From NCBI GenBank assembly GCA_963706785.1, contig CAVPNJ010000010.1:4647-68646 (forward strand): 64,000 bases of DNA. The letters are read 5' to 3'. The position numbers were made by a program, and so were the translations under genes. The notes beneath the pieces were generated by a model. That model had not been told where the DNA came from. It did no database searches and was given only the letters and a program-made list of their open reading frames with translations. This stretch comes from Pollutimonas sp963706785 (GTDB lineage Bacteria > Pseudomonadota > Gammaproteobacteria > Burkholderiales > Burkholderiaceae_B). Shown piece after piece: positions 37,180 to 46,259 of this stretch. Each line of letters opens with the position of its first letter. Positions within the stretch are counted from its first letter, which is position 1.

Positions 37180-37863
37180 CTATGCAAGAAACTTGTTCTG
37201 AATAGAGCCAATATGCTCGATCATCAATTCGATGGCAGCCTGTTTGTCGCCTTGCTCTATTTTTTCGTATAGTCGTTCAAGCTCTGCTACATTTGGCTTG
37301 TCCGGATCTGCAGCAACCGGACGGAACCACAACCGCATCGACCGATCCAGTAACTGTGCTGCGAACTCAGCCAGCAAGTCGTTGCCCGACGACGCATAAA
37401 GTGTCTGATGAAACGTCCTGTCTACTTCCATGCTCCCCAAGCGGTTGTTTTTTCGATGATGCTCCCAACCGGCATCAAGCAGAACTTTCAAGCTGGCCAA
37501 TAATTCGGGCGTTGCCCGCTCCACCGCGCGGCCCGTCAGGTACGGTTCAACCAGTTGCCTTGCCGCAATCAATTCCAGAAAGCTGTCGAGCGTTTCCGCC
37601 TTGATCATTATGCCCTTGCGGGGAATGATGGCTACCAAGCCTTCGCGGTCAAGACGATGGATGGCCAGAAGGATGGGGTTGCGTCCCAGGTCCAGTTGTT
37701 CGCTTAGTTGGCCAACGTTCACTTGGTCGCCGGGATTCAGTTCGCGAGCAAGAATCATGCGCTTTATTGCGACGTATGCCTGTTCACCCAGAGAAACCGC
37801 CGGTACGCCGGATTTGGTGCTTTTAGTGGTCGACGGGCGAAGTTTGGCTGGGATTCTTGGCAT
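37180..37863 (-). CDS. GntR-family (FadR/FCD-type) transcriptional regulator
   Basis: 227 residues. Winged helix at about residues 25-90: LGEQAYVAIKRMILARELNPGDQVNVGQLSEQLDLGRNPILLAIHRLDREGLVAIIPRKG. The all-helical FCD effector domain follows: LIAARQLVEPYLTGRAVERATPELL, VDRTFHQTLYASSGN (His of the metal site) and ELMIEHIGSIQNKF. It is the last gene of a leftward operon with the Bug, FAH-family and RidA-like genes and probably controls it. Confidence 0.92.
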   Translation of the reverse strand: MPRIPAKLRPSTTKSTKSGVPAVSLGEQAYVAIKRMILARELNPGDQVNVGQLSEQLDLGRNPILLAIHRLDREGLVAIIPRKGIMIKAETLDSFLELIAARQLVEPYLTGRAVERATPELLASLKVLLDAGWEHHRKNNRLGSMEVDRTFHQTLYASSGNDLLAEFAAQLLDRSMRLWFRPVAADPDKPNVAELERLYEKIEQGDKQAAIELMIEHIGSIQNKFLA

Positions 37864-37988
37864 GCAACAAAAAAGAGATTTAAGCCTGACTGCGGCAGTA
37901 CTTCGGATCGAGCATTATAGTCGGCGTATCCCTGCGCCGCCCGCGCCTTGAAATGCCACATTCGAGGCGCGAGGCGGTATCAATCGCG

Positions 37989-38946
37989 CTAGTCGGTGCG
38001 AACGTTCGACTCTTGTATGGCAAGCTTGTATTTTTGACCCTCGCTATGCATGAAGGCCTTGAACGCATCGGGTGTAGATGGTGCCGCAAGCATGCCTTGC
38101 TGCGCCAGAGTAGCTTGTACCTCTGGCTGAGCCAAGGCGCTCTTGAAAAGCTCATTCAAGCGCTGCACCCGGTCTTTAGGGACATCCGCCTTGACCAGAA
38201 GGCCCATCCAGGTTTCGGACGAGAAATTGCTCAAGCCGCCTTCGGCGAAGGTGGGAACATCGGGAAGGGTAGCGGATCGTTGCGCACCCGTAACCGCGAT
38301 CGCCTTTAGTTTGCCGCCAAGAATATGGGGTGCTACAACGCCAACATCGCCCAGCGCCGCATCGACTTCGCCGCTTAATACAGCCATGGTGGCAGGCGCC
38401 GCACCCTTATACGGGAACGTGCAGCATCTCCAAGCCGGCACGCTTCTTCAGCAGCTCGAACCCAAGGTGGCCCGAAGAGCCGTTGCCGAAAGAGGAAAAG
38501 GAACCACTGTTGTTTCGGTTCCGAGCCCATTTTAAGAACTCTTCCAGGTTCGTTGCCGGTACATTCGGCCCCACCACAAGCACATGTGGGTTAGACGCCA
38601 GTTGGCTGACCGGCTGGAAATCCTTCTCGCTATCGTAAGGCAGATTCTTCAGCAGATTTGGATTAATGACGAAACTTGCGGCAATCAGCAGGGCGGTGTG
38701 GCCGTCTGCTGGCTTGGCTTGCAGCGCCTGCGCGCCGATGACAGTGCTGCCGCCTGGGCGGTTCTCGATGATGACGCTTTCGCCCGTTTCCTTTGCGACC
38801 GCCTGTCCTAATGCGCGAGCGAGGGCATCCGAGGAACCTCCGGCCGAATAGGGAACAATCAGGGTAAGGGGCCGAGATGGGAACGTTTCGGCAGCGGCGC
38901 CAAAACAGCTTAGTGCAAGGGTCATTCCAATAATAAGTTTTTTCAT
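37989..38946 (-). pseudogene. Bug-family substrate-binding protein, one frameshift
   Basis: About 318 codons. Signal peptide MKKLIIGMTLALSCFGAAAE, then TFPSRPLTLIVPYSAGGSSDALARALGQ and VIIENRPGGSTVIGAQALQAKPADGHTAL. An extra base in the CCC run near 38417 turns the expected LHVPYKGAAPATMAVLSGEVDAALGD into a stop. The second frame runs to the end at 37989 (AIQESNVRTD). Bug proteins deliver carboxylates to tripartite tricarboxylate transporters. It sits between the FAH-family and GntR genes. Confidence 0.9.
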
Positions 38947-38981
38947 GTAATTATCTCGTTAAGGAAAAGAAATATAAGGGG

Positions 38982-39869
38982 TCAGACAGTTTGGTCGCCA
39001 GCCTTGCCTGCTTTAAAGGTATTGCGCAAAGAGCCTATTCCCTCGATCAGGCATTCGACAATGTCTCCGTCTTGAATGAAAACTGGCGGCGTACGCGCTG
39101 CACCGATGCCGTCTGGCGTACCTGTCAGGATGACGTCGCCTGGGATTAGGGTAAGCCCCGCCGAAAGCTCAGCGATGACGCGCCTGACGGAAAAAATCTG
39201 GCGGCTGGTATGGTCGGACTGCATAGTGCGTCCATTGATCGAGCACGAAATGGAAAGGTTCTGCGGGTCGGCCACTTCATCTGCGCTAACTAAGCATGGT
39301 CCCAGCGGGCAGCTTGAATCTAGGCTTTTGCCTTTAAACCATTGCCCGCCATGCACGCGTTGTAGGTCCCGTGCGCTGACATCGTTAGCCACCGTGTAAG
39401 CAAAGATATGGTCAAGCGCATCTTCCTCTTTGATGTCTCGTCCGCCTTTGCCTATCACCACGGCCAGTTCGACCTCCCAGTCGAGCTTGGAAGTGTAAGC
39501 CTCGTGCAGCGGCAAGGTGTCCGATGGCCCAGCAATTGTCGTGGGGAGCTTAGTGAAGAAAGTAGGGCGGTCGGGCAGTTCTACTTCCTGGCCCTCGCGC
39601 TCGCCTATGCTTTCGTTAAAGTGCTTTAAATAATTCCAGCCCACGCAGAACACATTGCGCGGAGGAACGATAGGGGCGAGCAACATAACGTCTTCCAACG
39701 CAATACCGGGCGCGGGCACCGTGCGGTCCAGCCTACCTTGTTCAAGATAATGGCCCCATTGCGCGATCACGGCCGATATGTCGTCTGTGTTCATGACCGA
39801 TACGATGTGTTGGTCGATCAATTCTCCAATCTTGATGCCGTCGGCATCCTTGAATCGAACAATCTTCAT
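38982..39869 (-). CDS. Fumarylacetoacetate hydrolase family protein
   Basis: 295 residues from ATG 39869, where homology begins (MKIVRFKDADGIKIGEL); the longer open frame upstream overlaps the RidA gene. FAH core: FCVGWNYLKHFNE, metal ligands in KLDWEVELAVVIGKGGRDIKEEDALDHIFAYTVANDVSARDLQ, and LTLIPGDVILTGTPDGIGAARTPPVFIQDGDIVECLIEGIG. Members hydrolyse or decarboxylate acylpyruvates and related diketo acids of aromatic breakdown. It overlaps the RidA-like gene by four bases. Confidence 0.93.
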   Translation of the reverse strand: MKIVRFKDADGIKIGELIDQHIVSVMNTDDISAVIAQWGHYLEQGRLDRTVPAPGIALEDVMLLAPIVPPRNVFCVGWNYLKHFNESIGEREGQEVELPDRPTFFTKLPTTIAGPSDTLPLHEAYTSKLDWEVELAVVIGKGGRDIKEEDALDHIFAYTVANDVSARDLQRVHGGQWFKGKSLDSSCPLGPCLVSADEVADPQNLSISCSINGRTMQSDHTSRQIFSVRRVIAELSAGLTLIPGDVILTGTPDGIGAARTPPVFIQDGDIVECLIEGIGSLRNTFKAGKAGDQTV

Positions 39870-40273
39870 GTGTTGGCTGCCGCGGCCAAGTGCGCCTGGC
39901 CTTGAATCTCTACAAAAATTTCTGGTTTGGCCAAGGCTGAGACGCCGACCAGAGCGCAGGCAGGAAAGTCGCCAGTGAAAAATTCGCGTCGGGCCTTCCA
40001 TACGCCTTGATTGTGCTTCATGTCGGTGACGAATACTGTCAACGTCACGATGTCGTCAATTTCTCCGCCCGCGGCTTCGATCAGATGCTTCATTTTCGTG
40101 AAGATGACCTTGGCTTGCTCGTACGAGTCGTCGCCCTGAATGGTCTCGCCGTCGTTAGCGCGCGACGTCAATCCAGAAAAATAAACCGAGTCATCGACAC
40201 GGAGGCAATTGGACCATAGGCCGGGCGCTGCTTCAGCGACATGGGGGCTGGTAACGCGAATTTTGCGGGTCAT
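39866..40273 (-). CDS. RidA-like (YjgF/YER057c) protein lacking the usual catalytic arginine
   Basis: 135 residues from ATG 40273 (AAGGA six bases upstream; the ATG at 40279 sits on the ribosome site itself). The Rid fold shows SVYFSGLTSRANDGETIQGDDSYEQAKVIFTKMKHLIEAAGGEIDDIVTLTVFVTDM and KARREFFTGDFPACALVGVSALAKPEIFVEIQGQA. In true RidA an Arg in the PAR-x-x-V position binds the 2-iminoacid; here the residue is Cys (FPACALVGV). That places it with the Arg-lacking Rid subfamilies, whose activity is unknown. Operon partner of the FAH-family gene. Confidence 0.9.
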   Translation of the reverse strand: MTRKIRVTSPHVAEAAPGLWSNCLRVDDSVYFSGLTSRANDGETIQGDDSYEQAKVIFTKMKHLIEAAGGEIDDIVTLTVFVTDMKHNQGVWKARREFFTGDFPACALVGVSALAKPEIFVEIQGQAHLAAAANT

Positions 40274-40302
40274 GAACATTCCTTGTAGACAGTTTTATGT
40301 CG

Positions 40303-40346
40303 TAGCATTGAAATCTCTGTGAAATTTCACAGAGATTTCAATGCTA
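40303..40346. promoter_or_regulatory. 44-bp perfect palindrome upstream of the RidA/FAH/Bug/GntR operon
   Basis: Each half is TAGCATTGAAATCTCTGTGAAA followed with no spacer by its exact complement; pairing breaks one base outside. It starts 30 bp upstream of the RidA-like ATG at 40273. The position and symmetry fit an operator for a dimeric regulator such as the GntR protein of the same operon, or an unusually long hairpin in the leader RNA. Whether such perfection is maintained for binding or reflects a recent inverted duplication cannot be told. Confidence 0.6.
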
Positions 40347-40656
40347 ATGAATGTTGTCTGAGAAGTCAACGGCGGCAAGCGTGAATAGTGACTATCGTCG
40401 CGAAACTCTTCGGAGTCTCCGAAACAGAAATATTGAGTCGTCTACGAAAAGAGATGCCCCATGCCATGGACGCTTCTGGGACCAAGTGGCAGGGTGGGGA
40501 AGAAATCACGATGAATACCGTGATGATATGAATGGGGTTCTAATGGAAGCCAAACGCAAGCGCTGAATGGAGGCAGCGGGCGCTGGCCATCCACTCAGCT
40601 AGGTTCTATATTGGCGGCCAATTATGCGTGGAGAACTTAATCTAAGAAGGCATGCG
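40347..40656. other. 310 bp without a recognised gene
   Basis: A 71-codon open frame on the plus strand (40351-40566) ends GRNHDEYRDDMNGVLMEAKRKR, which has a protein-like look, but no family is recognised and there is no convincing ribosome site. The rest is featureless. It may be a 3' scrap of a lost gene. Confidence 0.3.
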
Positions 40657-42063
40657 CTAAAAACTGCCAAACAGCGTACCCAACGTGATCACGGTTATCA
40701 GCGCGACCATTGGCGCGGCCATGGTCACGGCGGCGATATTCAAGTACGACTGACGATGTGTCAGTTTGCAGATCGCCAACAGCGTGATGATTGCGCCGCA
40801 ATGCGGTAGCGTATCGAAGCCGCCGGCGGCCAGTACGGCCACACGATGCATCAGTTCAGGACTAATGCCGGCTTCCTGCGCCATGCGCAGGTAATCGGAG
40901 CCCAGGGTCTGCAGCGCAATACTTAGGCCGCCTGACGACGACCCGGTAATTCCGGCCAGCACGTTCATGGCAATCGCTTCGGAAATCAGCGGATTGCCGG
41001 GGGTCACATTCAACACCGCGTCGCGGATAATGGTGAATCCGGCCAGGCCTGCAATGACGGCGCCGTAGCCAACTTCCGAAGCCGTGTTGAACAAGGGCAG
41101 CATGAAGCCGAACACGCCTTTGTTGACGGTTTCGCGCAAGTTCCGCCAATGGCCCAGACGCGAAACAACAAGCGTCGCGCAGGCCGTAGCGAGCGCAATG
41201 ATAAGCGCCCACAGTCCGGTCACCTTATCGGGAGCCATGTCCGGGAAGCGCTCCGTAACGAAGCTCATGTCCATGCGTGGGAACACCACATAGGTGAAAA
41301 GGGCATTTACTGAAATGACTAGGACGAGCGGCAGCAGCGCCAGGAAGAGTGGCATATGGGATAGCGGGCCGCTGTCATCATCCTCGGAAGCAGAGGCGCC
41401 GGTATCGTCTTCATGCTGGCCATAGCCCTCGCCGGCCTGGACGGCTTTGGCCGCTCGGCCCCGAATCCACCACAGACCGCCCAATAGCATGATGGCTGCC
41501 GCAATCACGCCTAGCCCTGGCGCAGCAAACACGTTAGTGCCGTAGTAAGGAATGGGTATGGCATTCTGGATGGCCGGCGTGCCTGGCAGCGCCGTCATGG
41601 TGAACGTGAAGGAACCTAGCGCGATCGTCGCGGGTATCAGTCGTTTTGGAATGTCGGCCGTACGAAATAAATCTGTTGCAATCGGGTAAATCGCGAACGC
41701 CACAACAAAGAGCGATACCCCTCCGTAAGTCAAGATGCCGCAGGCAAGAACTACCGTGACAATGGCATGCTTATCACCCAGCTTGGCCACGATCCAGCGC
41801 GAAATGGTGTGGGCGGCCCCGGAGTCTGCCATTAACTGCCCGAACAAGGCGCCCAGCAGAAAGATAGGCAGGAACTGAATCGCGTAATTGCCCAGCGCCT
41901 TCATGAAGGTGTCGGTGTAGATCGGCAAATAAAGGCTAATTTCGCCAGATAGCAGAACCGCCAAACCCGCCATAAGGGGGGCTAAAAGTAAAACCGTAAT
42001 GCCACGATAGGCCAGGTACATCAAGAGTAAAAGGGAAACGATAATTGCTAACGTACTGGCCAT
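40657..42063 (-). CDS. GntP-family permease
   Basis: 468 residues from ATG 42063 (MASTLAIIVSLLLLMYLAYRG); the frame is open 62 codons further but that part is not protein-like. About twelve membrane helices, with the GntP pattern FLPIFLLGALFGQLMADSGAAHTISRWIV, GILTYGGVSLFVVAFAIYPIA, ITGSSSGGLSIALQTLG and AALAAGGFDTLPHCGAIITLLAICKLTHRQSYL-like ending. An acidic loop near the middle (HEDDTGASASEDDDSG) is unusual. GntP members import gluconate and other hydroxy acids by proton symport. Stands alone. Confidence 0.9.
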   Translation of the reverse strand: MASTLAIIVSLLLLMYLAYRGITVLLLAPLMAGLAVLLSGEISLYLPIYTDTFMKALGNYAIQFLPIFLLGALFGQLMADSGAAHTISRWIVAKLGDKHAIVTVVLACGILTYGGVSLFVVAFAIYPIATDLFRTADIPKRLIPATIALGSFTFTMTALPGTPAIQNAIPIPYYGTNVFAAPGLGVIAAAIMLLGGLWWIRGRAAKAVQAGEGYGQHEDDTGASASEDDDSGPLSHMPLFLALLPLVLVISVNALFTYVVFPRMDMSFVTERFPDMAPDKVTGLWALIIALATACATLVVSRLGHWRNLRETVNKGVFGFMLPLFNTASEVGYGAVIAGLAGFTIIRDAVLNVTPGNPLISEAIAMNVLAGITGSSSGGLSIALQTLGSDYLRMAQEAGISPELMHRVAVLAAGGFDTLPHCGAIITLLAICKLTHRQSYLNIAAVTMAAPMVALITVITLGTLFGSF

Positions 42064-42426
42064 GCGGGGATCACTCTCTTTAATTCGAAAGGGCAACACT
42101 GCCCCGGTGGGGTAAGACGAGTGTAACAGCCGGCTCGAATTTGTCGGGCGACTAGATTTACGCGTTGGTACGGCAGCGCATTGTGGTTGTTTGGACGCCC
42201 GCCGAATGTTCACGTTGAAATTTGCCACATTGCGCAGCAGCTCAGACAATCCACCGGCGGACGTTCGCCACCGGCGCTAGGCAGAGAACTATCCCGTCGG
42301 TATATTACGAGATAAAGACGCCGGGATGCCCCGAAAATAGAAGCTGCCGACGCACGCCCTAACGTCTTTATTGATGTCGTGACACCGTTTTCTCTTAAGA
42401 AGAAACCGAAACCGTGGAGCACCAAT

Positions 42427-43281
42427 ATGATGAAACTGTGTGGAATGGGTCCGACGCGATCGCTTCGCGCACGCTGGGCTCTTCAAGAACTTGATCTGGA
42501 GTTTGAGTTTGCTGCCCATCAACCTCTTCTGGCGAAAACCATCACCCCGACTTCTTACGCCTTAATCCCACGGGAAAGCTTCCGGTGCTTGTTGACGGTG
42601 AGCTTGTACTCCCAGATCGGCCGCGGATCAGCGTCATGTACTTGGCAGAGAAGTAGGCGCTAAGGGGCTCATGCCCACCGACCTATCAGAGCGGGCTCAG
42701 GTGTATCGCTGGTCTATGTTTGCGGTCACTGAGCTCGAGCAGCCGCTGTGGCGGATAGCCCGGCACAGCTTTGCTTATCCCGAAAACAAGCGTCTGCCGG
42801 AAAAAAATATTGCCTAGCCAAAGAGGAGTTTGTGTCGATGGCGGCAGTACTTGACCGCCATATGGATGGGCGCGAGTTCATCGTGGGCAATGCTATAAGC
42901 GTCGCGGATCGTGTCACGCCTATGTTTTGGACTCGGGGCAATGAAGATGGACTGATCGACGATTCACTCGAACCTAAAAGCGTACCTTGCGCGGATGTAC
43001 GCGCGTCCTAAGGCTCCGCAGCGGATCGCAGAGGCCCTTGCGGATATGCGGCCGGCGGAATGAACTTTCCAGTCCGCTGGGCGATGCTGACTGGCTCGAT
43101 GGGCATGTTTAGCACCGGCGACCTGCTGATGGTGATGGTGCGGCGCAGGTCGAATGGATCTGCTATTTTGGACGAATGTTCGACCCTCTCGGCCTATGTT
43201 GCCCGTGGGAAAGCGCGACCCGCCTTCAAGCGTGCTTTTGACGCTCAATTTGCGGTTTTCACTGCCGCACTGTCGGGCTGA
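42427..43281 (+). pseudogene. Glutathione S-transferase gene remnants
   Basis: Starts MMKLCGMGPTRSLRARWALQELDLEFEF at 42427, the thioredoxin-fold start of GSTs with the SLRARWAL active-site region. Then it falls apart: NPTGKLPVLVDGELVLPD and YLAEK are readable in other frames, an in-frame stop follows, and VSMAAVLDRHMDGREFIVGNAISVADRV appears in yet another. From 43060 MNFPVRWAMLTGSMGMFSTGDLLMV...AYVARGKARPAFKRAF is a second GST-like C-terminal piece. At least five breaks; no function possible. Two different GSTs may be merged here. Confidence 0.8.
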
Positions 43282-43477
43282 TAAAGGTCTGCTTCGGTCG
43301 CAAGCCGCGAATAATCGACGTCAGAACGCAGCCAGAGTGCCATTCCTGTATCTCTTGCTACTTAATAATCCGTCGCCAAAAATCGTTCTATTGTGTGCAA
43401 TGGATTCCCTGGAACGACTCGCTGCTTTTGCGTCGTTTTGCGCTTTCCATTTTTCGATCATCACTAAAGGATCGCAA

Positions 43478-43965
43478 ATGGAGGAACATTGCCATCGCAT
43501 CAGCGGCCCTTGCCGTCGTTCTTGTTGGCTGCACTTCAGTCCCACCAAAGTCCGGATCGGCGCCAGGACACACGGAAGCTTGCAAAGCAACCAACGAGCA
43601 AGAAATCGCGGCCTTGTTTGACCGGTGGAATCGCTCGCTGCAAACCGGCGATCCGCACGCGGTAGTCGCCAATTACGCGGCGCGCTCCATCCTTCTTCCC
43701 ACCGTGTCGAACAAACCGAGGCTAACTGAGGCCGAGAAAGAGGACTACTTCCATCACTTCCTGGAAAGCAGCCCAGGGGGAGGGTCGATTTGAGAACCAT
43801 AGAACATGGCTGTAAGCACTGCGGTTGATGCTGGAGTGTATACGTTCACCTTTGGCACTACGGGAGCTCAAGTTCAAGGCTCGTTATACCTACACCTACA
43901 AGTGGGTCGGAGAACAGTGGTTGATCACAAGTCACCACTCTTCCGCAATGCCCGAGAAGAACTGA
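43478..43965 (+). pseudogene. SnoaL-like/SgcJ-EcaC family lipoprotein remnant
   Basis: From the ATG with AAAGG upstream, a frame-shift is needed at once to read RNIAIASAALAVVLVGCTSVPP, a lipobox signal. Next comes EQEIAALFDRWNRSLQTGDPHAVVANYAARSILLPTVSNKPRLTEAEKEDYFHHFLESSP, a DUF4440/SnoaL-like domain. After the stop near 43793 the other frames give ALDAGVYTFTFG-like and YTYTYKWV pieces and the end ITSHHSSAMPEEN. At least three shifts. Probable secreted calcium/calmodulin-association-type protein of unknown role. Confidence 0.72.
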
Positions 43966-44255
43966 AGCGCCAACATCGCGCTTGGTCGGTGCCCACAGTT
44001 CGCTCTTCCAATGCGGTGCCCACGGCCTCCACGACGCGTTCCCCGGGTGGTCGTAATTTAACTGAGGATACGCTCTCTTCAGTTTGCCGGATATCTGCCA
44101 GCCGTTTCCTTAAGCTAGCGAGTGATGCGGGTCGCGTCTTGATCCGCCGAACGTTGCGTAGCGCTGCATGAATGGCCGCGAAAAGACTTCTGTCAACGGG
44201 ACAAGGGACCCCGCAACGAACCGTTGCTCGAAAAGACACCTTCCTAAACTAGTTT
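43966..44255. other. 290 bp without a recognised gene
   Basis: A minus-strand open frame (43925-44239) spans the region but contains the opposite-strand remnant's end and no known motif. Nothing else seen before the IS1182 end. Confidence 0.3.
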
Positions 44256-44289
44256 AAAAGGCCGCTGCAGCGGCCTTCAGAGTGTTGAT

Positions 44290-44324
44290 AAACCCCCTGT
44301 TTTTGCAGCGGGGTTTATTTTTTT
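44290..44324 (+). terminator. Hairpin plus T-run at the IS1182 end
   Basis: AAACCCC, a 13-base loop, GGGGTTT, then ATTTTTTT. It would stop transcription entering the element from the left on the plus strand. A related hairpin without a T-run (AAACCCTCG..CGAGGGTTT) lies at 45813-45838 near the other end. Confidence 0.6.
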
Positions 44325-44330
44325 GGCTGG

Positions 44331-45803
44331 CTAGGCTGGCGCGTGCTGATTTGATGAGGTCGTCAAGAATGCGTGCAGAACCATGATCCACGCGGCGATC
44401 CGCTCTACATGAGGCGCTGTCAGGGCGTAAAAGGACGCTAAAAGCTGCGCTAGCAGCAGCGCGATCTTCTTCATGTTCTGGGCCGTGGCGGCCAACAGGC
44501 ACTGCTCCATCACTTTTTTCAGCCCGCGCAGACGCGCGTACCGATGCCCATGCAACTGCTTGGCATCGGCGAAGCTGCGTTCCACCGTTTCTTTGCGCCG
44601 GGCGTAGATTTTCTTGCCCGCTGGTGTCAGCCGCCGCGCATCGACCCGCTCCTTGGCATCTTCCCAGACGTGGCGCACCACCACTTTGACGCGATTGGCG
44701 CTTTGCGTGCACCGGTTGCGACCCGGGCAGCTCGTGCATACATCAGGATCGGAGTGATATTCACGGTAGCCCGCCCGGCTGGTGGTTTTATACGGAATCT
44801 TCTGATCGTGCGGGCAGGTATACGTATCGCTTTTTGCATCGTAGACATACTCGCGTTTATAAAAATAGCCGTCCTTATGGGTTGGGCGGCGATACCCCAT
44901 CACCCCTGCAATCAAACGATCTTCGAGGCCCTTGCATACCGTGGGCGTGAAGTACCCCGCATCCAGCCCCACCGCGTACGGATTCAAATTAAAGCGTTCG
45001 CTCTGGCGATCCAATCGGGCCAGATAGGGCTGACTATCGTGCACATTGGCGGCTGTGACATGGGTGTCGGTGATGATGGCATGCTTGGCATCGACCGTGC
45101 GATGATCCAGGTAAAAGAACCCTTTGGGCTTGCCGTCGCGCACCATGTAGCCGCTCTCCGGGTCGGTGCGGCTGACCTTGATTTCCTTGGTCGAGCCCGA
45201 GCCATCGTCCTTGTTCTGGCGCTTCAGAGGCCGCTTGCCTTCGGCTTGACGGTCCGCATCAATGGCCGCATCGAGCTCGTCCAAGTAGGCGGCCGGCTTG
45301 ACCGCCACTTCGGTCAAGTCGTACTTGTTCTTGTTGGCGTTGGCCTTCAGATGCGTGCTGTCGGTGTAAAGCACCTTGCCGTCGACCATGCCACGCCCCA
45401 TGGCTTGCAGCACAATCTCATCGAAGATCTCTTGGTAGATCGCGCTGTCGGCGAAGCGGCGGCGCCGATTCTGGCTGATCGTCGAGGCATCGGGCACCTT
45501 GTCCGTCAGGCGTAGCCCCAGAAACCAGCGATAGGCCACATTAACCTGCACTTCGCGGATCAACTGGCGTTCGCTACGAATCCCAAACAGGTAGCCCAGC
45601 AACAACAGCTTAAAGAGCTGCACCGGATCGGTGGCCGGGCGGCCATTGTCGGCGCAATACAGATGCGCCACCTTGGCTCGAATAAAGGTCAGATCAATGG
45701 CAGCATTGATCTTGCGCACCAGGTGATCGGCTGGAACCAAGGATTCCAGGGTCACCATTTCAAGTTCATGCTGATAGGCGGTGGGTTCTTTTAGCATCCC
45801 CAC
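44331..45803 (-). CDS. IS1182-family transposase
   Basis: 490 residues, full length for the family. N-terminal DUF772 part: LVPADHLVRKINAAIDLTF, NGRPATDPVQLFKLLLLGYLFGIRSERQLIREVQVNVAYRWFLGL. DDE core: GKVLYTDSTHLKAN, AKHAIITDTHVTAANVHDSQPY, AVGLDAGYFTPTVCKGLEDR and the C-terminal ARRKETVERSFADAKQLHGHRYARLRGL with the catalytic Glu. A Cys cluster (YTCPHDQKIPY, CTSCPGRNRCTQ) is typical. No frameshift is present, in contrast with the neighbouring genes. Confidence 0.95.
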   Translation of the reverse strand: MGMLKEPTAYQHELEMVTLESLVPADHLVRKINAAIDLTFIRAKVAHLYCADNGRPATDPVQLFKLLLLGYLFGIRSERQLIREVQVNVAYRWFLGLRLTDKVPDASTISQNRRRRFADSAIYQEIFDEIVLQAMGRGMVDGKVLYTDSTHLKANANKNKYDLTEVAVKPAAYLDELDAAIDADRQAEGKRPLKRQNKDDGSGSTKEIKVSRTDPESGYMVRDGKPKGFFYLDHRTVDAKHAIITDTHVTAANVHDSQPYLARLDRQSERFNLNPYAVGLDAGYFTPTVCKGLEDRLIAGVMGYRRPTHKDGYFYKREYVYDAKSDTYTCPHDQKIPYKTTSRAGYREYHSDPDVCTSCPGRNRCTQSANRVKVVVRHVWEDAKERVDARRLTPAGKKIYARRKETVERSFADAKQLHGHRYARLRGLKKVMEQCLLAATAQNMKKIALLLAQLLASFYALTAPHVERIAAWIMVLHAFLTTSSNQHAPA

Positions 45804-45894
45804 ATTATGAAGAAACCCTCGCCATTTGACGAGGGTTTGTCAGCAGTCTGAAGGCCGCTGCAGCGGCCTTTTGGGTAATTGAAGACCGCGTGCG

Positions 45895-46085
45895 CTAGAA
45901 ACTGCCGAAAAAGGTGCCCAACGCGATTACGGTTATCAGCGGAGCCATCGCTGCGGCCATGGTCACGGCGGCGATATTCAGATACGACTGACGATGCGTC
46001 GGATTGCAAATCGCTCAGCAGCGTAATGATCGCGTCGCAGCGAAACCGCCGGCGCTCAGTACCGTCACGCGCGTCTGGCATATCA
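45895..46085 (-). pseudogene. 3' fragment of a GntP-type permease gene
   Basis: About 190 bp closely resembling, base by base, the 3' end of the permease gene at 40657 (both include CTG-stop context AAACTGCC, TACGGTTATCAGCG, GCGGCCATGGTCACGGCGGCGATATTCA and ACGACTGACGATG). Similarity is roughly four in five and the frame is broken by deletions near 46015-46040. It is therefore an old paralogue, not a fresh copy of the neighbour. It abuts the IS1182 end. Confidence 0.75.
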
Positions 46086-46259
46086 CTTGCTTATTAGATA
46101 GATACACGCATGGGCACGGGTGTCTGGCTACGTTATTTCAACCCCCACCAAATGGCCATGTTGAGAATTCGCAACGTTTCGCTAGTATTTTGGGTAGTAA
46201 AGGCCAAATTCCGCCGCGCAGCTTTGACCGAAAATATTGGGAAGCGTAGGGTTATAAAC

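Larger units (their letters stand above)
44256..45872 (-). mobile_element. IS1182-family insertion sequence
   Basis: One transposase gene between inverted repeats that begin AAAAGGCCGCTGCAGCGGCCTTCAGA at both ends and stay similar for about 38 bp (TG-TGA-AAACCC). Each end itself contains the 20-bp palindrome AAGGCCGCTGCAGCGGCCTT. No clear target duplication is seen (flanking tetramers GTTT and GGGT). The element is intact and might be active. Confidence 0.85.

Noticed and set aside
43925..44239. 104-codon minus-strand frame before IS1182
   Set aside because: No motif, no ribosome site, overlaps the end of the SnoaL-like remnant.
44544..45515. 323-codon plus-strand frame inside IS1182
   Set aside because: Antisense shadow of the intact transposase.
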